The notes below the pieces were generated by a model. It saw only the letters and a program-made list of their open reading frames with translations. It had not been told where the DNA came from and made no database searches. Below, one piece after another: positions 56,611 to 63,567 of a stretch of DNA of 64,000 nucleotides (the stretch's first letter is position 1; each line of letters opens with the position of its first letter). A program made the translations under genes and the position numbers. The stretch is from Aquimarina brevivitae. GTDB lineage: Bacteria > Bacteroidota > Bacteroidia > Flavobacteriales > Flavobacteriaceae. The stretch lies in contig NZ_SGXE01000001.1 of the NCBI RefSeq assembly GCF_004216895.1, forward strand, positions 744,001 through 808,000, written 5' to 3'.

Positions 56611-56732
56611 AGTACTGTAGCTTAATGGTAGCGCTGGGAGCTGCTTCCCAGAAAATATTACTTTGTTCGAATAGGAGTTTTTTACAGCTGAATTTTTTCA
56701 GGAAATAGGGGTTCGGTTGCCCTACTGAGTAC
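56611..56732 (+). pseudogene. tRNA-like sequence with a long internal insertion
   Basis: Begins AGTACTG TAGCTTAATGGTAGC, a normal acceptor/D-arm opening, then CTGGGA/TCCCAG enclosing GCTGCT (a loop that is not a canonical anticodon loop). About 55 extra bases follow, including a second TTCGAAT-like loop, before a TAGGGG TTCGGTT GCCCTA T arm with a G-G closing pair and AGTAC that pairs with the 5' GTACT. Non-functional in a normal sense, or a structured RNA. Confidence 0.5.
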
Positions 56733-56769
56733 AAAATGGGGTATAATTAAAAACTTTAGCACATCAAAT

Positions 56770-56843
56770 GCAGGGGTGACGGAACTGGTATACGTGCCTG
56801 ATTTAGAATGAGGATTTTGAGAGTTCGAATCTCTCTCCCTGTA
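56770..56843 (+). pseudogene. tRNA-Leu(TAG)-like without a variable arm
   Basis: Acceptor GCAGGGG/TCCCTGT (two wobble pairs) and T arm GAGAG TTCGAAT CTCTC are good. The anticodon stem CCTGA/TGAGG has a G-G mismatch around TTTAGAA (anticodon TAG). Leucine tRNAs need a long class II variable arm; here only about 7 nt are present, for 74 nt in total. It would probably not be a normal leucyl-tRNA. Confidence 0.6.
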
Positions 56844-56866
56844 CAATTTTTTATAAAACGAACTAC

Positions 56867-56982
56867 AGCCACACCATATCTCGGTGTTTGTGGGTAATAG
56901 CGCTCACGGTTTTACCGAAGCACCAAGGCCAGGAACCTTGAAGTGGAGCTTCTCCCGAAGCCTAAAGACTATTGAGTCTAAA
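56867..56982 (+). other. Structured segment, possibly a degenerate tRNA
   Basis: CAAGG/CCTTG encloses CCAGGAA, shaped like an anticodon arm but with C in place of U33, followed by GGAG-CTT-CTCC. AGACT/AGTCT forms a further hairpin at about 56966-56979. No acceptor stem could be paired, so identity is unclear. Confidence 0.25.
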
Positions 56983-56985
56983 AAT

Positions 56986-57056
56986 TGACCTGTGATGTAA
57001 CGGCAGCATCCAAGACTTTGACTCTTGGTGTAAAGGTTCGAATCCTTTCGGGTCAA
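56986..57056 (+). tRNA. tRNA-Gln(TTG)
   Basis: Acceptor TGACCTG/CGGGTCA, short D stem ATG/CAT, anticodon stem CAAGA/TCTTG with loop CTTTGAC (anticodon TTG), T arm AAAGG TTCGAAT CCTTT. The U1-A72 start is the usual glutamine mark. 71 nt, no encoded CCA. Confidence 0.85.
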
Positions 57057-57126
57057 CAATAAGATATCCAGAATACTACCAGAAACTAGTATAAAGCAAC
57101 ATTATTTAACCAAAACAACAAATAGT

Positions 57127-57297
57127 ATGGAAACTCAAGTAACTATAGGCAGCAAAAAGAGCGTAAGATCCTTAATCACCCAACTCCTTATACAATGGAT
57201 TGCAAATTATGTAAACGCGATGAGTCGTGCGTTGTATCCTATGAACAGTAGTGATATACCAAGTACATACGATAAATATCGAATTATGTTTAAATGA
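57127..57297 (+). CDS. Possible 56-residue peptide within the tRNA-like array
   Basis: A frame from ATG 57127 to TGA 57297 encoding a peptide that starts METQVTIGSKKSVRSLITQL, followed by LIQWIANYVNAMSRALYP. It has no recognised family. It is the only sizeable frame on the array strand; a chance frame or gene remnant is possible. Confidence 0.3.
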   Translation: METQVTIGSKKSVRSLITQLLIQWIANYVNAMSRALYPMNSSDIPSTYDKYRIMFK

Positions 57298-57349
57298 TTT
57301 GAAACCGTTGCGCAAAATTATTACGTAGTAGATGTTCACCTTTGTGGTG

Positions 57350-57432
57350 TTCTTAAAACAAACCTTCTTATAAAAGGGGTAATTGGAGGTTTGTTGTAGT
57401 GCCCTGCTATACGGGGGAAGATAGCAGGGCTT
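57350..57432 (+). ncRNA. Structured RNA candidate with two long stems
   Basis: AACAAACCT (57357-57365) pairs with AGGTTTGTT (57387-57395), 9 bp; GCCCTGCTAT (57401-57410) pairs with ATAGCAGGGC (57421-57430), 10 bp. Both stems are perfect and five bases apart. There is no T-loop or anticodon arm. It lies between tRNA-like elements and may be a non-tRNA member of the array transcript. Confidence 0.45.
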
Positions 57433-57442
57433 GGATTAAAGA

Positions 57443-57646
57443 GCCTCTTTAGCTCAAAGGGAAGAGCTGTGGTAAAAGACCTTTAGATCGTAACCACGAA
57501 GTGATTGGATGAGGTTGTTAATGGCGCGCCTATTAACGAATAGAATTTGCAGAAGCACCGAAATGATATACTAAAGTAGGGAAGCGCATTTGGAGCCAAT
57601 CTGTCTGCAAAAAGCGGAAGTATCAGTTCGAATCTGATAAGAGGTA
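57443..57646 (+). pseudogene. tRNA-like RNA of about 204 nt with a long insertion
   Basis: The ends are good: acceptor GCCTCTT/AAGAGGT (7 bp), D stem GCTC/GAGC, T arm ATCAG TTCGAAT CTGAT. The anticodon stem GTGGT/ACCAC encloses 19 nt instead of 7, and about 124 nt separate it from the T arm. The insertion holds its own stems (GTTAAT ... ATTAAC around GGCGCGCC; TTGCAG ... CTGCAA). It could be two fused tRNA remnants or a tRNA with an extra domain. Confidence 0.5.
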
Positions 57647-57679
57647 CAAAATAATAAGTGAATAAAAATATCAAGTGAG

Positions 57680-57827
57680 TCTTGTAGTGTGTTTCTGTAT
57701 AGCACCATTGTATGAGGGATTGCCGATGTGGTATCACCCTCTCATATTCAACTTGACTTGAAGGTTGGACTATGACCAAAAATAGTCACCACACTATGTG
57801 TCGCGGGTTCGATTCCCGTCTTTAGCT
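57680..57827 (+). pseudogene. Degenerate tRNA-like sequence with a sound T arm
   Basis: The T arm GCGGG TTCGATT CCCGT (57803-57819) is good and GACTAT/ATAGTC encloses GACCAAAA as an odd anticodon-like arm. The 3' acceptor strand CTTTAGC has no 5' partner. Upstream, TAGTGTG (57686-57692) pairs with CACACTA (57791-57797) and TATGAGGG with CCTCTCATA, so the RNA is structured but not a standard cloverleaf. Confidence 0.4.
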
Positions 57828-57845
57828 TGGAGTATAGCTCCATTG

Positions 57846-57910
57846 GCTTAAGTAGCTCAGTTGGTTAGAGCAATAGTTTTTTCTTGTGGGTTCGAGTCCC
57901 ACTCCCTGGT
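57846..57910 (+). pseudogene. Truncated tRNA lacking its anticodon stem
   Basis: A canonical D arm (TAGCTCAGTTGGTTAGAGC) and T arm (GTGGG TTCGAGT CCCAC) are present, but only 14 nt lie between them, so the 3' anticodon strand and variable loop are missing. The putative acceptor strands GCTTAAG and TCCCTGG do not pair. Confidence 0.55.
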
Positions 57911-58013
57911 ACAGGGATGGCGGAATTGGTAAACGCACTAGATTAGAGATCTAGCGAAATAGACACTCAAAATGTCTTTTTTAACTGCACAGGTTCGAAT
58001 CCTGTTCCCAAGA
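57911..58013 (+). pseudogene. tRNA-Leu-like with a broken acceptor and shifted anticodon
   Basis: Body like a class II leucine tRNA (TGGCGGAATTGGTAAACGC; variable arm hairpin AGAC/GTCT; T arm ACAGG TTCGAAT CCTGT). The acceptor ACAGGGA/TCCCAAG keeps only 4 pairs. The anticodon stem CTAGA/TCTAG encloses TTAGAGA; a 7-nt reading gives AGA, while the leucine-like reading TAG would need U33 one base earlier. Confidence 0.5.
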
Positions 58014-58014
58014 A

Positions 58015-58056
58015 ATTGGGGTAGCTCAGCGAAAGAGCACTACACTGTTAATGTAG
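58015..58056 (+). pseudogene. 5' part of a tRNA-Asn(GTT)
   Basis: ATTGGGG, D arm GCTC/GAGC and anticodon stem CTACA/TGTAG with loop CTGTTAA (anticodon GTT) are intact. The variable loop, T arm and 3' acceptor strand are absent. Last member of the array. Confidence 0.6.
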
Positions 58057-58370
58057 GTTACAAGCTGATCATCTTATCAAACTGATCACCAGCTAGCCAA
58101 GCTGTAATGTATGGTAAAAACTGTGTAAGCAGATCGGTTGTTGTGGCATACATACCACACCAACAATCTTAAATGCGCCTTGAAATAGTAGCCTTGTGAT
58201 AAGTGAAAACAGTTATTTTTTGGGTTTTTAGATTTAAGCAGTAAGCTACCTTTTTAGGTCATTCATGCTTGTATCGTATTCCTTAAAACTAGTTGTTTAA
58301 AGTATGACAAACTATTAATTCCGCACATGAGGGATGATTTGCTTTCACCGTTTTTTTAGCACAAATAATT
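58056..58370. other. Hairpin-rich region after the tRNA-like array
   Basis: AGCTGATCA pairs imperfectly with TGATCACCAGCT around 58062-58095, and GTTGTTGTGG pairs with CCACACCAAC (10 bp, one mismatch) around 58137-58164. The rest up to the repeat at 58371 shows no gene. Confidence 0.4.
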
Positions 58371-58504
58371 GCGTAAGGGATAGCAGTGGTTACCCCGCAG
58401 TGCTACGCTAATAATTCTATTTCATTATATAGAGATAAAGCACTGCGGCGTAAAAACGAATAGCCCGACCTCTTTTTTGCAAGGCGAAAAAGGGGATACG
58501 CCCT
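58371..58504. repeat. Extragenic repeat, longer variant (copy 3)
   Basis: Carries GCGTAAGGGATAGCAGTGG at one end and AATAGCCCGACC and GGGATACGCCC at the other, with an internal AGTGCTACGC ... CACTGCGGCGT stem. Same family as the copies flanking dusB. Confidence 0.75.
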
Positions 58505-58614
58505 CAAAAATATACTTTATGATCATACCAAACCCGTAGGTGTATCGCAAAGTAGACAAGGTCTCCGTTACAGGATTTGTCATCAAATGAATGTTTAATT
58601 TAAATGAAAAAAAA

Positions 58615-59715
58615 ATGAAAAGAGTAAGAATTAATGCGGGCAAAGTAGGTTTGGTTTTCAAAAAAGGAGATTACCGCAGGGTAATTACTAAAGGAATCCA
58701 TTGGTTAGGCTTTAATGAACGCGTACTGCAGTATGATATGACAAAGCCTTTTTCAGCACCAATAGCCATTGCACTCTTACTACAGGACAAAAAGTTGGAG
58801 GCTTTGCTACACACCATTGAAGTAATGGATAATGAGATGGTATTAGTGTACGAGAACGGTAACTTTAAAACCGTACTGGTTGCTGGTCAATATGCCTACT
58901 GGAAAGGTTTGATCAATTATAATTTTGTTTCTGTAGATGTAGGTAAGATTTACATCACCGAGCAACTAGATAAGGCTTTATTCAACCAGATGGCATTGGC
59001 AAAGTACATCAGAACATTTGAAGTAGGTGCAACAGAAAAGGCGGTGTTAATTGTTGATGATGTGTATACCAAAACTTTAGCTAGTGGAGTATATCGTTTT
59101 TGGAGAAATGATACAGCGATCCAGGTTATAAAAGTGGATTTGCGTCAGCAGCAGCTTGAGGTTGCTGGTCAGGAATTATTGACCAAGGACAAAGCCGCTG
59201 TTCGTATCACGTTTTATACCCAGTATAAAGTTGTAGCTATTGAAAAAGCTTTACTAGATAACAAAGGTTACGAGCAACAATTGTATACTGGGATGCAATT
59301 AGCGCTAAGAGCTTTTGTAGGGAATTACACCTTGGATGAATTGTTGGAGCGCAAAGACAATATCGCTGCCGCAGTGATGGAAAAGGCAAAAGGTCTTGCA
59401 ACTACACTAGGAGTCCGCGTGCTAGATTGTGGTATCCGAGATATTATCTTGCCTGGAGATATGAAAGAAATCATGAATCAGGTGCTGGTTGCACAGAAAA
59501 AGGCTCAGGCTAATGTCATCACCCGGAGAGAAGAGACCGCTTCAACCCGTAGTTTACTTAATACGGCGAAGCTGATGGAGGAGAATGAAATGCTGTATAA
59601 GCTCAAAGAGATGGAGTATGTAGAAAAGATTGCAGACAAAATCGGTGAGATCAGTGTTTCAGGAAATGGAGGTATGGTCACCCAACTAAAAGAAATATTC
59701 GCTGTAAGTAAATAG
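58615..59715 (+). CDS. SPFH/slipin (band 7) family protein
   Basis: A 366-residue protein with two SPFH-like halves: GKVGLVFKKGDYRRVITKGI (about 8-27) and ATEKAVLIVDDVYTKTLASG (about 140-159), then DLRQQQLEVAGQELLTKDKA, a helical KDNIAAAVMEKAKGLA region and a C-terminal NVITRREETASTRSLLNTAK. ATG 58615 was chosen because relatives start M-(K/R)-R-V; 58591 is the other option. Slipins scaffold membrane assemblies. I recall close relatives near Ro/RtcB RNA-repair and tRNA arrays in Bacteroidetes; the array here ends about 560 bp upstream. Confidence 0.88.
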   Translation: MKRVRINAGKVGLVFKKGDYRRVITKGIHWLGFNERVLQYDMTKPFSAPIAIALLLQDKKLEALLHTIEVMDNEMVLVYENGNFKTVLVAGQYAYWKGLINYNFVSVDVGKIYITEQLDKALFNQMALAKYIRTFEVGATEKAVLIVDDVYTKTLASGVYRFWRNDTAIQVIKVDLRQQQLEVAGQELLTKDKAAVRITFYTQYKVVAIEKALLDNKGYEQQLYTGMQLALRAFVGNYTLDELLERKDNIAAAVMEKAKGLATTLGVRVLDCGIRDIILPGDMKEIMNQVLVAQKKAQANVITRREETASTRSLLNTAKLMEENEMLYKLKEMEYVEKIADKIGEISVSGNGGMVTQLKEIFAVSK

Positions 59716-59854
59716 CTATTTATAAAATGCGTTGATAATAAATTATCAGCGCATTTTTCTTTTAAGGACTTTTGAATCATCCAATTGACCGAAACCAAGA
59801 AAACGATTTACTATCTTTATCAGATCAAATCAACTAGTGGTGGTGCAAAAGCTA

Positions 59855-60898
59855 ATGGACATAAAAAGAAAACCCATCTTAAAGTTTATACTGTTCTATT
59901 GTATTGCCGCAGTTTTCCACTATACGGCTACCTGGATTTATTATGGGGCATTTCAAGAGGGGCATCCACCCTACTTCCACATAGAGGAGTTTTTTTCTGC
60001 TGCAGGATGCAGATTTCTGTATTCTTTACTGTTAACTATTCCTATTTGGTATATCGTAGTCAATATTATTTATCCTAAAAGTGTTTTAATAGCGTACTTA
60101 AGTCATCTACTATTTTTACCTCTTTTTACTATTGGTGTTTATCAGATGCTGGCCTTTACAAAAAGTTACTTCGGCTGGGTTTTTATCTGGAATCGTACAG
60201 GTACCGTATGGACCATTTACTTGATCGCTGTTTTTTATCTTTTACAATTTGTGGTGATTCATGCGTACCAGTATCACCAGGCATACAAAATAGCTTTACA
60301 GGAAAAAGCGGAGTTAAAACAAGCAGCACTGCAAAGTCAGGTGACCGCATTAAAAGCGCAACTGAACCCACACTTTTTACACAACCTTTTTAATTCTATT
60401 AACCTGAGTATCCCGCAAGAGAATGAACATACACGTGAGTTGATCATTGCGTTATCGGATCTATTTAGATATCAGAATAAAGCTAGTCAAAAGGATTTAG
60501 TATTGCTAAGAGATGAACTGGAGTTTATCCAAAACTATCTCAACCTGATTAAAATACGATTAAAGGAGCGATTGGAATTTGAGGTATCTGTACATGAAGA
60601 ATTATTGGATGCTAAAATACCGCCTATGATTCTGCAACCCTTAGTAGAAAATGCAATAACCCACGGCATTGCTCCAAAGGTGGGAACTAGTAAGTTGTCT
60701 ATTGCTATTAGTAAGAGCAATGCAAAGTTGCACTTTGAGATTGCAGATACTGGTAAGGGTATTAAAGAAGGTATCGATTTTTGGAACAAGGGTCTGGGTT
60801 TAAAGAATACCAGACTTCGCCTTAAACAATTGTATAATGCGGATTTATCGGTACTGCCCAATACGCCTACCGGAACTAAAGTTTCTTTTGTAATATGA
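59855..60898 (+). CDS. LytS/YpdA-type sensor histidine kinase
   Basis: A 347-residue membrane kinase. Four hydrophobic segments in the first 145 residues are followed by a coiled linker and a His_kinase domain: LNPHFLHNLFNSIN with the phosphoacceptor His, PPMILQPLVENAITHG and a Bergerat ATP-site glycine box (DTGKGIKEG; GLGLKNTRLRL). ATG 59855 was taken over the upstream GTG 59837. It overlaps the response-regulator gene by four bases (ATGA). Confidence 0.92.
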   Translation: MDIKRKPILKFILFYCIAAVFHYTATWIYYGAFQEGHPPYFHIEEFFSAAGCRFLYSLLLTIPIWYIVVNIIYPKSVLIAYLSHLLFLPLFTIGVYQMLAFTKSYFGWVFIWNRTGTVWTIYLIAVFYLLQFVVIHAYQYHQAYKIALQEKAELKQAALQSQVTALKAQLNPHFLHNLFNSINLSIPQENEHTRELIIALSDLFRYQNKASQKDLVLLRDELEFIQNYLNLIKIRLKERLEFEVSVHEELLDAKIPPMILQPLVENAITHGIAPKVGTSKLSIAISKSNAKLHFEIADTGKGIKEGIDFWNKGLGLKNTRLRLKQLYNADLSVLPNTPTGTKVSFVI

Positions 60899-61617
60899 AA
60901 ACGGTAGTAATCATAGACGACGAAAAGGATGCTCGCGATTTGATCAAGCAATATTTGACGCACCACCCAAATTATAAGCTGGTCGGCGAAGCGCAAAATG
61001 GTCTGGATGCAGTGCAAAAAATAAATGAACTGAAACCAGAGTTGATTTTTCTGGATATACAAATGCCGGGAATGAATGGTTTTGAGGTATTAACAAAGCT
61101 GCAGGTACTACCCGAAGTTATTTTTAGTACTGCCTATGACGACTATGCCCTTGAGGCTTTTAAAGTGAAGGCATTGGATTATTTACTGAAACCGTATGGA
61201 AAGAAGCGCTTTGAAGAGGCTATACAGCGGATAGATAAAAACACTGAAAAGGTACAGCAACTGGCAGAAAAATTACTTAAAGAGCAAAGTAACACACTTG
61301 AAAAAATTATAGTTCACAGCGGTGTCAAACGATTGATTATTGACGTAACTGATATTCATTATCTGGAAGCGTATGGTGACTACACCAAAATATTTACCAA
61401 AAGAGAATCTTTTCTTTCCACTACGGGTATTTCTTCCATACTAGAAAAATTAAAAGATAGTGATTTTATACGTATACACCGATCACACGTGGTGAATTTA
61501 AGCCATATACTACACTTGATTAAAGATGGGCGTTATTACTATCTCCATTTAACCTCAGGTACAAAGCTTAAAGTGTCAGAGACTTACTTGCGGGATTTAA
61601 AAGCGCTACAGCTTTAA
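60895..61617 (+). CDS. LytTR-family response regulator
   Basis: A 240-residue regulator with an N-terminal receiver (IIDDEKDARDLIKQYL; phospho-Asp in LIFLDIQMPGMNGFEVL; Lys in LLKPYGKKR) and a C-terminal LytTR domain (VKRLIIDVTDIHYLEAYGDY; FIRIHRSHVVNLSHI). Partner of the adjacent kinase. The target genes are unknown; the MORN-repeat genes directly downstream are candidates. Confidence 0.93.
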   Translation: MKTVVIIDDEKDARDLIKQYLTHHPNYKLVGEAQNGLDAVQKINELKPELIFLDIQMPGMNGFEVLTKLQVLPEVIFSTAYDDYALEAFKVKALDYLLKPYGKKRFEEAIQRIDKNTEKVQQLAEKLLKEQSNTLEKIIVHSGVKRLIIDVTDIHYLEAYGDYTKIFTKRESFLSTTGISSILEKLKDSDFIRIHRSHVVNLSHILHLIKDGRYYYLHLTSGTKLKVSETYLRDLKALQL

Positions 61618-61707
61618 CGGTTTCATAGCATTATTTACGGTTTCGTAGTTTTTTTGTTCCTATCCGCACACCTCTTAGCTACCTTAGGGTAAATTAAAAT
61701 TCAACCC

Positions 61708-63039
61708 ATGAAATTTCCATTTCTTTTGCTGGTACTTTGTGGTACATTGTCGTATGGACAATTACAATTTTCGTCTGCTAAAATTACCGATTCCGGGGAT
61801 ACACCTGAAAACTATACAGGAATAGTTGTTGAAAATTATGCTGATGGTCACCCTAAATTATGGAGACAGGAAAAGAATGGAAAGGCTGACGGTTTATGGC
61901 AGGAGTGGTATCCAAACGGAAAGCTGCGTTATCGTGCCTGGTGGAAAAATGGTTTGGGCAATGGGAAGTGGGAATATTTTTATCCTAACGGTCAACTGAG
62001 GTCAGCGTCTTTTTACATTAAGGATATTGCTCAGGGGATAATGACAAGTTATCACGAAAATGGACAGATTGCGCAACAATCTGTGTATATAGACGGGCGA
62101 CTGGATGGGATTGTGTATGACTATGATGCTAATGGGATCATACTTTCGAGAAAACGGTATGCAAACGGGTCCCAAATTATTGATGAACCTGTATTATTTC
62201 AACCCGGTGTGATCGCTACAGAAACAGCTAATGAATGGGATATTACCTTTACGCCTGATGGGAATAAAGCCTATTTTACACGAAGGCTTTTAGACAATAC
62301 CCCTCAAAAAATTTATCAAACTGTAAAAGATAGTCAAGGCAACTGGTCAACTCCAATTATTGCATCCTTTTCTACGGATCGGGATGAAGGTGCCTTTATC
62401 ACTCCAAATGGTCAATATTTCTTTTTTGCCAGTTGTAGACCTATGGATAAAAAAGCCCCGGATAACACATTAGATATGAATATATGGATGATGACCAAAA
62501 CTGCTATCGGTTGGTCATCACCAAAACCGTTACCGGATACAATCAATAAACGACGCACAGTGGAGGATGCCTGGCCAAAGCACTACGAAGCAGGGCCAAG
62601 TATGGATAGAAATGGCCATCTTTTTTATTGGACAAAAAGTAGTGTTGCAGATGTTGCCAATTTATATCAAACCATCATGCAGAGGAACAGTACCTTTAGT
62701 CAACCCTTGGAGCTCATCCCTCCTTCTCAAAATAATGGTTATGATAGTGGTCCTGTTGTTTCTCCGGATGGAAATTTATTATTCTTTGTCTCTTCAAATC
62801 GCTCAGAAAGTTATGGTCGGGAGGATTTGTACTTTTCAAGATTAAAGGAAGGAATCTGGTCTGAGCCTAAAAACCTGGGACCTGTTGTCAACTCCGATCA
62901 TAATGAAGGAACTCCGCGGTTTTCACCAGATGGAAAATACTTTTTCTTTAGTAGTGATCGTGGAGATAACTTCGATAGTTCCGGGGAGCGTATCTGGAGT
63001 ATTTATTTTATGGAAACACAATTTTTAATTTTAGATTAA
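61708..63039 (+). CDS. Secreted MORN-repeat and PD40-repeat protein
   Basis: A 443-residue protein with a signal peptide (to about residue 18). MORN-like repeats at about 40-155 show WQEWYPNGKLRYRAWW, WEYFYPNGQLRSASFY and SYHENGQIAQQSVY. The second half carries PD40/WD40-like blades: FTPDGNKAYFTRR, ITPNGQYFFFASC, VSPDGNLLFFVSS and FSPDGKYFFFSSD. Such proteins are cell-surface or periplasmic binders; the partner is not known. Confidence 0.82.
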   Translation: MKFPFLLLVLCGTLSYGQLQFSSAKITDSGDTPENYTGIVVENYADGHPKLWRQEKNGKADGLWQEWYPNGKLRYRAWWKNGLGNGKWEYFYPNGQLRSASFYIKDIAQGIMTSYHENGQIAQQSVYIDGRLDGIVYDYDANGIILSRKRYANGSQIIDEPVLFQPGVIATETANEWDITFTPDGNKAYFTRRLLDNTPQKIYQTVKDSQGNWSTPIIASFSTDRDEGAFITPNGQYFFFASCRPMDKKAPDNTLDMNIWMMTKTAIGWSSPKPLPDTINKRRTVEDAWPKHYEAGPSMDRNGHLFYWTKSSVADVANLYQTIMQRNSTFSQPLELIPPSQNNGYDSGPVVSPDGNLLFFVSSNRSESYGREDLYFSRLKEGIWSEPKNLGPVVNSDHNEGTPRFSPDGKYFFFSSDRGDNFDSSGERIWSIYFMETQFLILD

Positions 63040-63040
63040 T

Positions 63041-63496
63041 ATGAAAAAAGTGGTTACTCTTTCTATGATGTGGTCATTATGCACCTGCAGCCAAACTTCA
63101 AGTGAAATTGATACGGTTGGTCAGTCAATGATCCCAATGTCCGATACTTATCAGAAAGCTGCTCCGGTATATGGCAATCAATATTTTGAGAATGGAAAAA
63201 AGAAACCTTACACAGGAATTCTTTATGGAAAATACGATAATGGCCAGTTGATGACCTTACAGGAATATACTGATGGTATAGGCAATGGAACGTGGGTTCA
63301 ATTTAATCCTGACGGTACAAAGCAGGAACAAGGAACCTATAAAGAAAACCGGGTAGAAGGTCCCGTTACACAATATTGGGAAGATGGTAGTGTCAAAGCA
63401 AAGGGCTACTACAGGCATTGGAAACAACCCATTGGCAAATGGACGTATTACGATCGTAAAGGTAATATTGTTCATACCATGACTTATACTAGATGA
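63041..63496 (+). CDS. MORN-repeat lipoprotein
   Basis: A 151-residue protein starting one base after the stop of the previous gene. A lipobox-like LCTC near residue 18 precedes MORN-like repeats (YFENGKKKPYTGILYGKYDN; WVQFNPDGTKQEQGTY; QYWEDGSVKAKGYY; WTYYDRKGN). Probably works with the larger MORN/PD40 protein. Confidence 0.78.
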   Translation: MKKVVTLSMMWSLCTCSQTSSEIDTVGQSMIPMSDTYQKAAPVYGNQYFENGKKKPYTGILYGKYDNGQLMTLQEYTDGIGNGTWVQFNPDGTKQEQGTYKENRVEGPVTQYWEDGSVKAKGYYRHWKQPIGKWTYYDRKGNIVHTMTYTR

Positions 63497-63567
63497 AAAA
63501 CAAAAATGCTTTCCTGAAATATTAGTTCTTCAGGAAAGCATTTTTGTTACTAACTCAACTAAATGTC

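Noticed and set aside
57483..57779. 98-codon minus-strand reading frame through the tRNA-like array
   Set aside because: It runs antisense to several tRNA-like arms with perfect stems, and the translation shows no domain or consistent composition.
56343..58056. Prophage tRNA cluster
   Set aside because: No capsid, tail, integrase or terminase genes are nearby. A relic of a mobile element is not excluded, but is unsupported here.
58425..58661. 78-codon minus-strand frame over the slipin start
   Set aside because: It crosses the extragenic repeat and the slipin start region; a chance frame.
59785..60078. 97-codon plus-strand frame overlapping the kinase start
   Set aside because: It overlaps the well-supported histidine kinase in another frame and resembles nothing.
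61708..63496. Toxin-antitoxin or secretion effector role for the MORN proteins
   Set aside because: MORN repeats alone are not diagnostic, and no toxin domain or immunity gene is visible.
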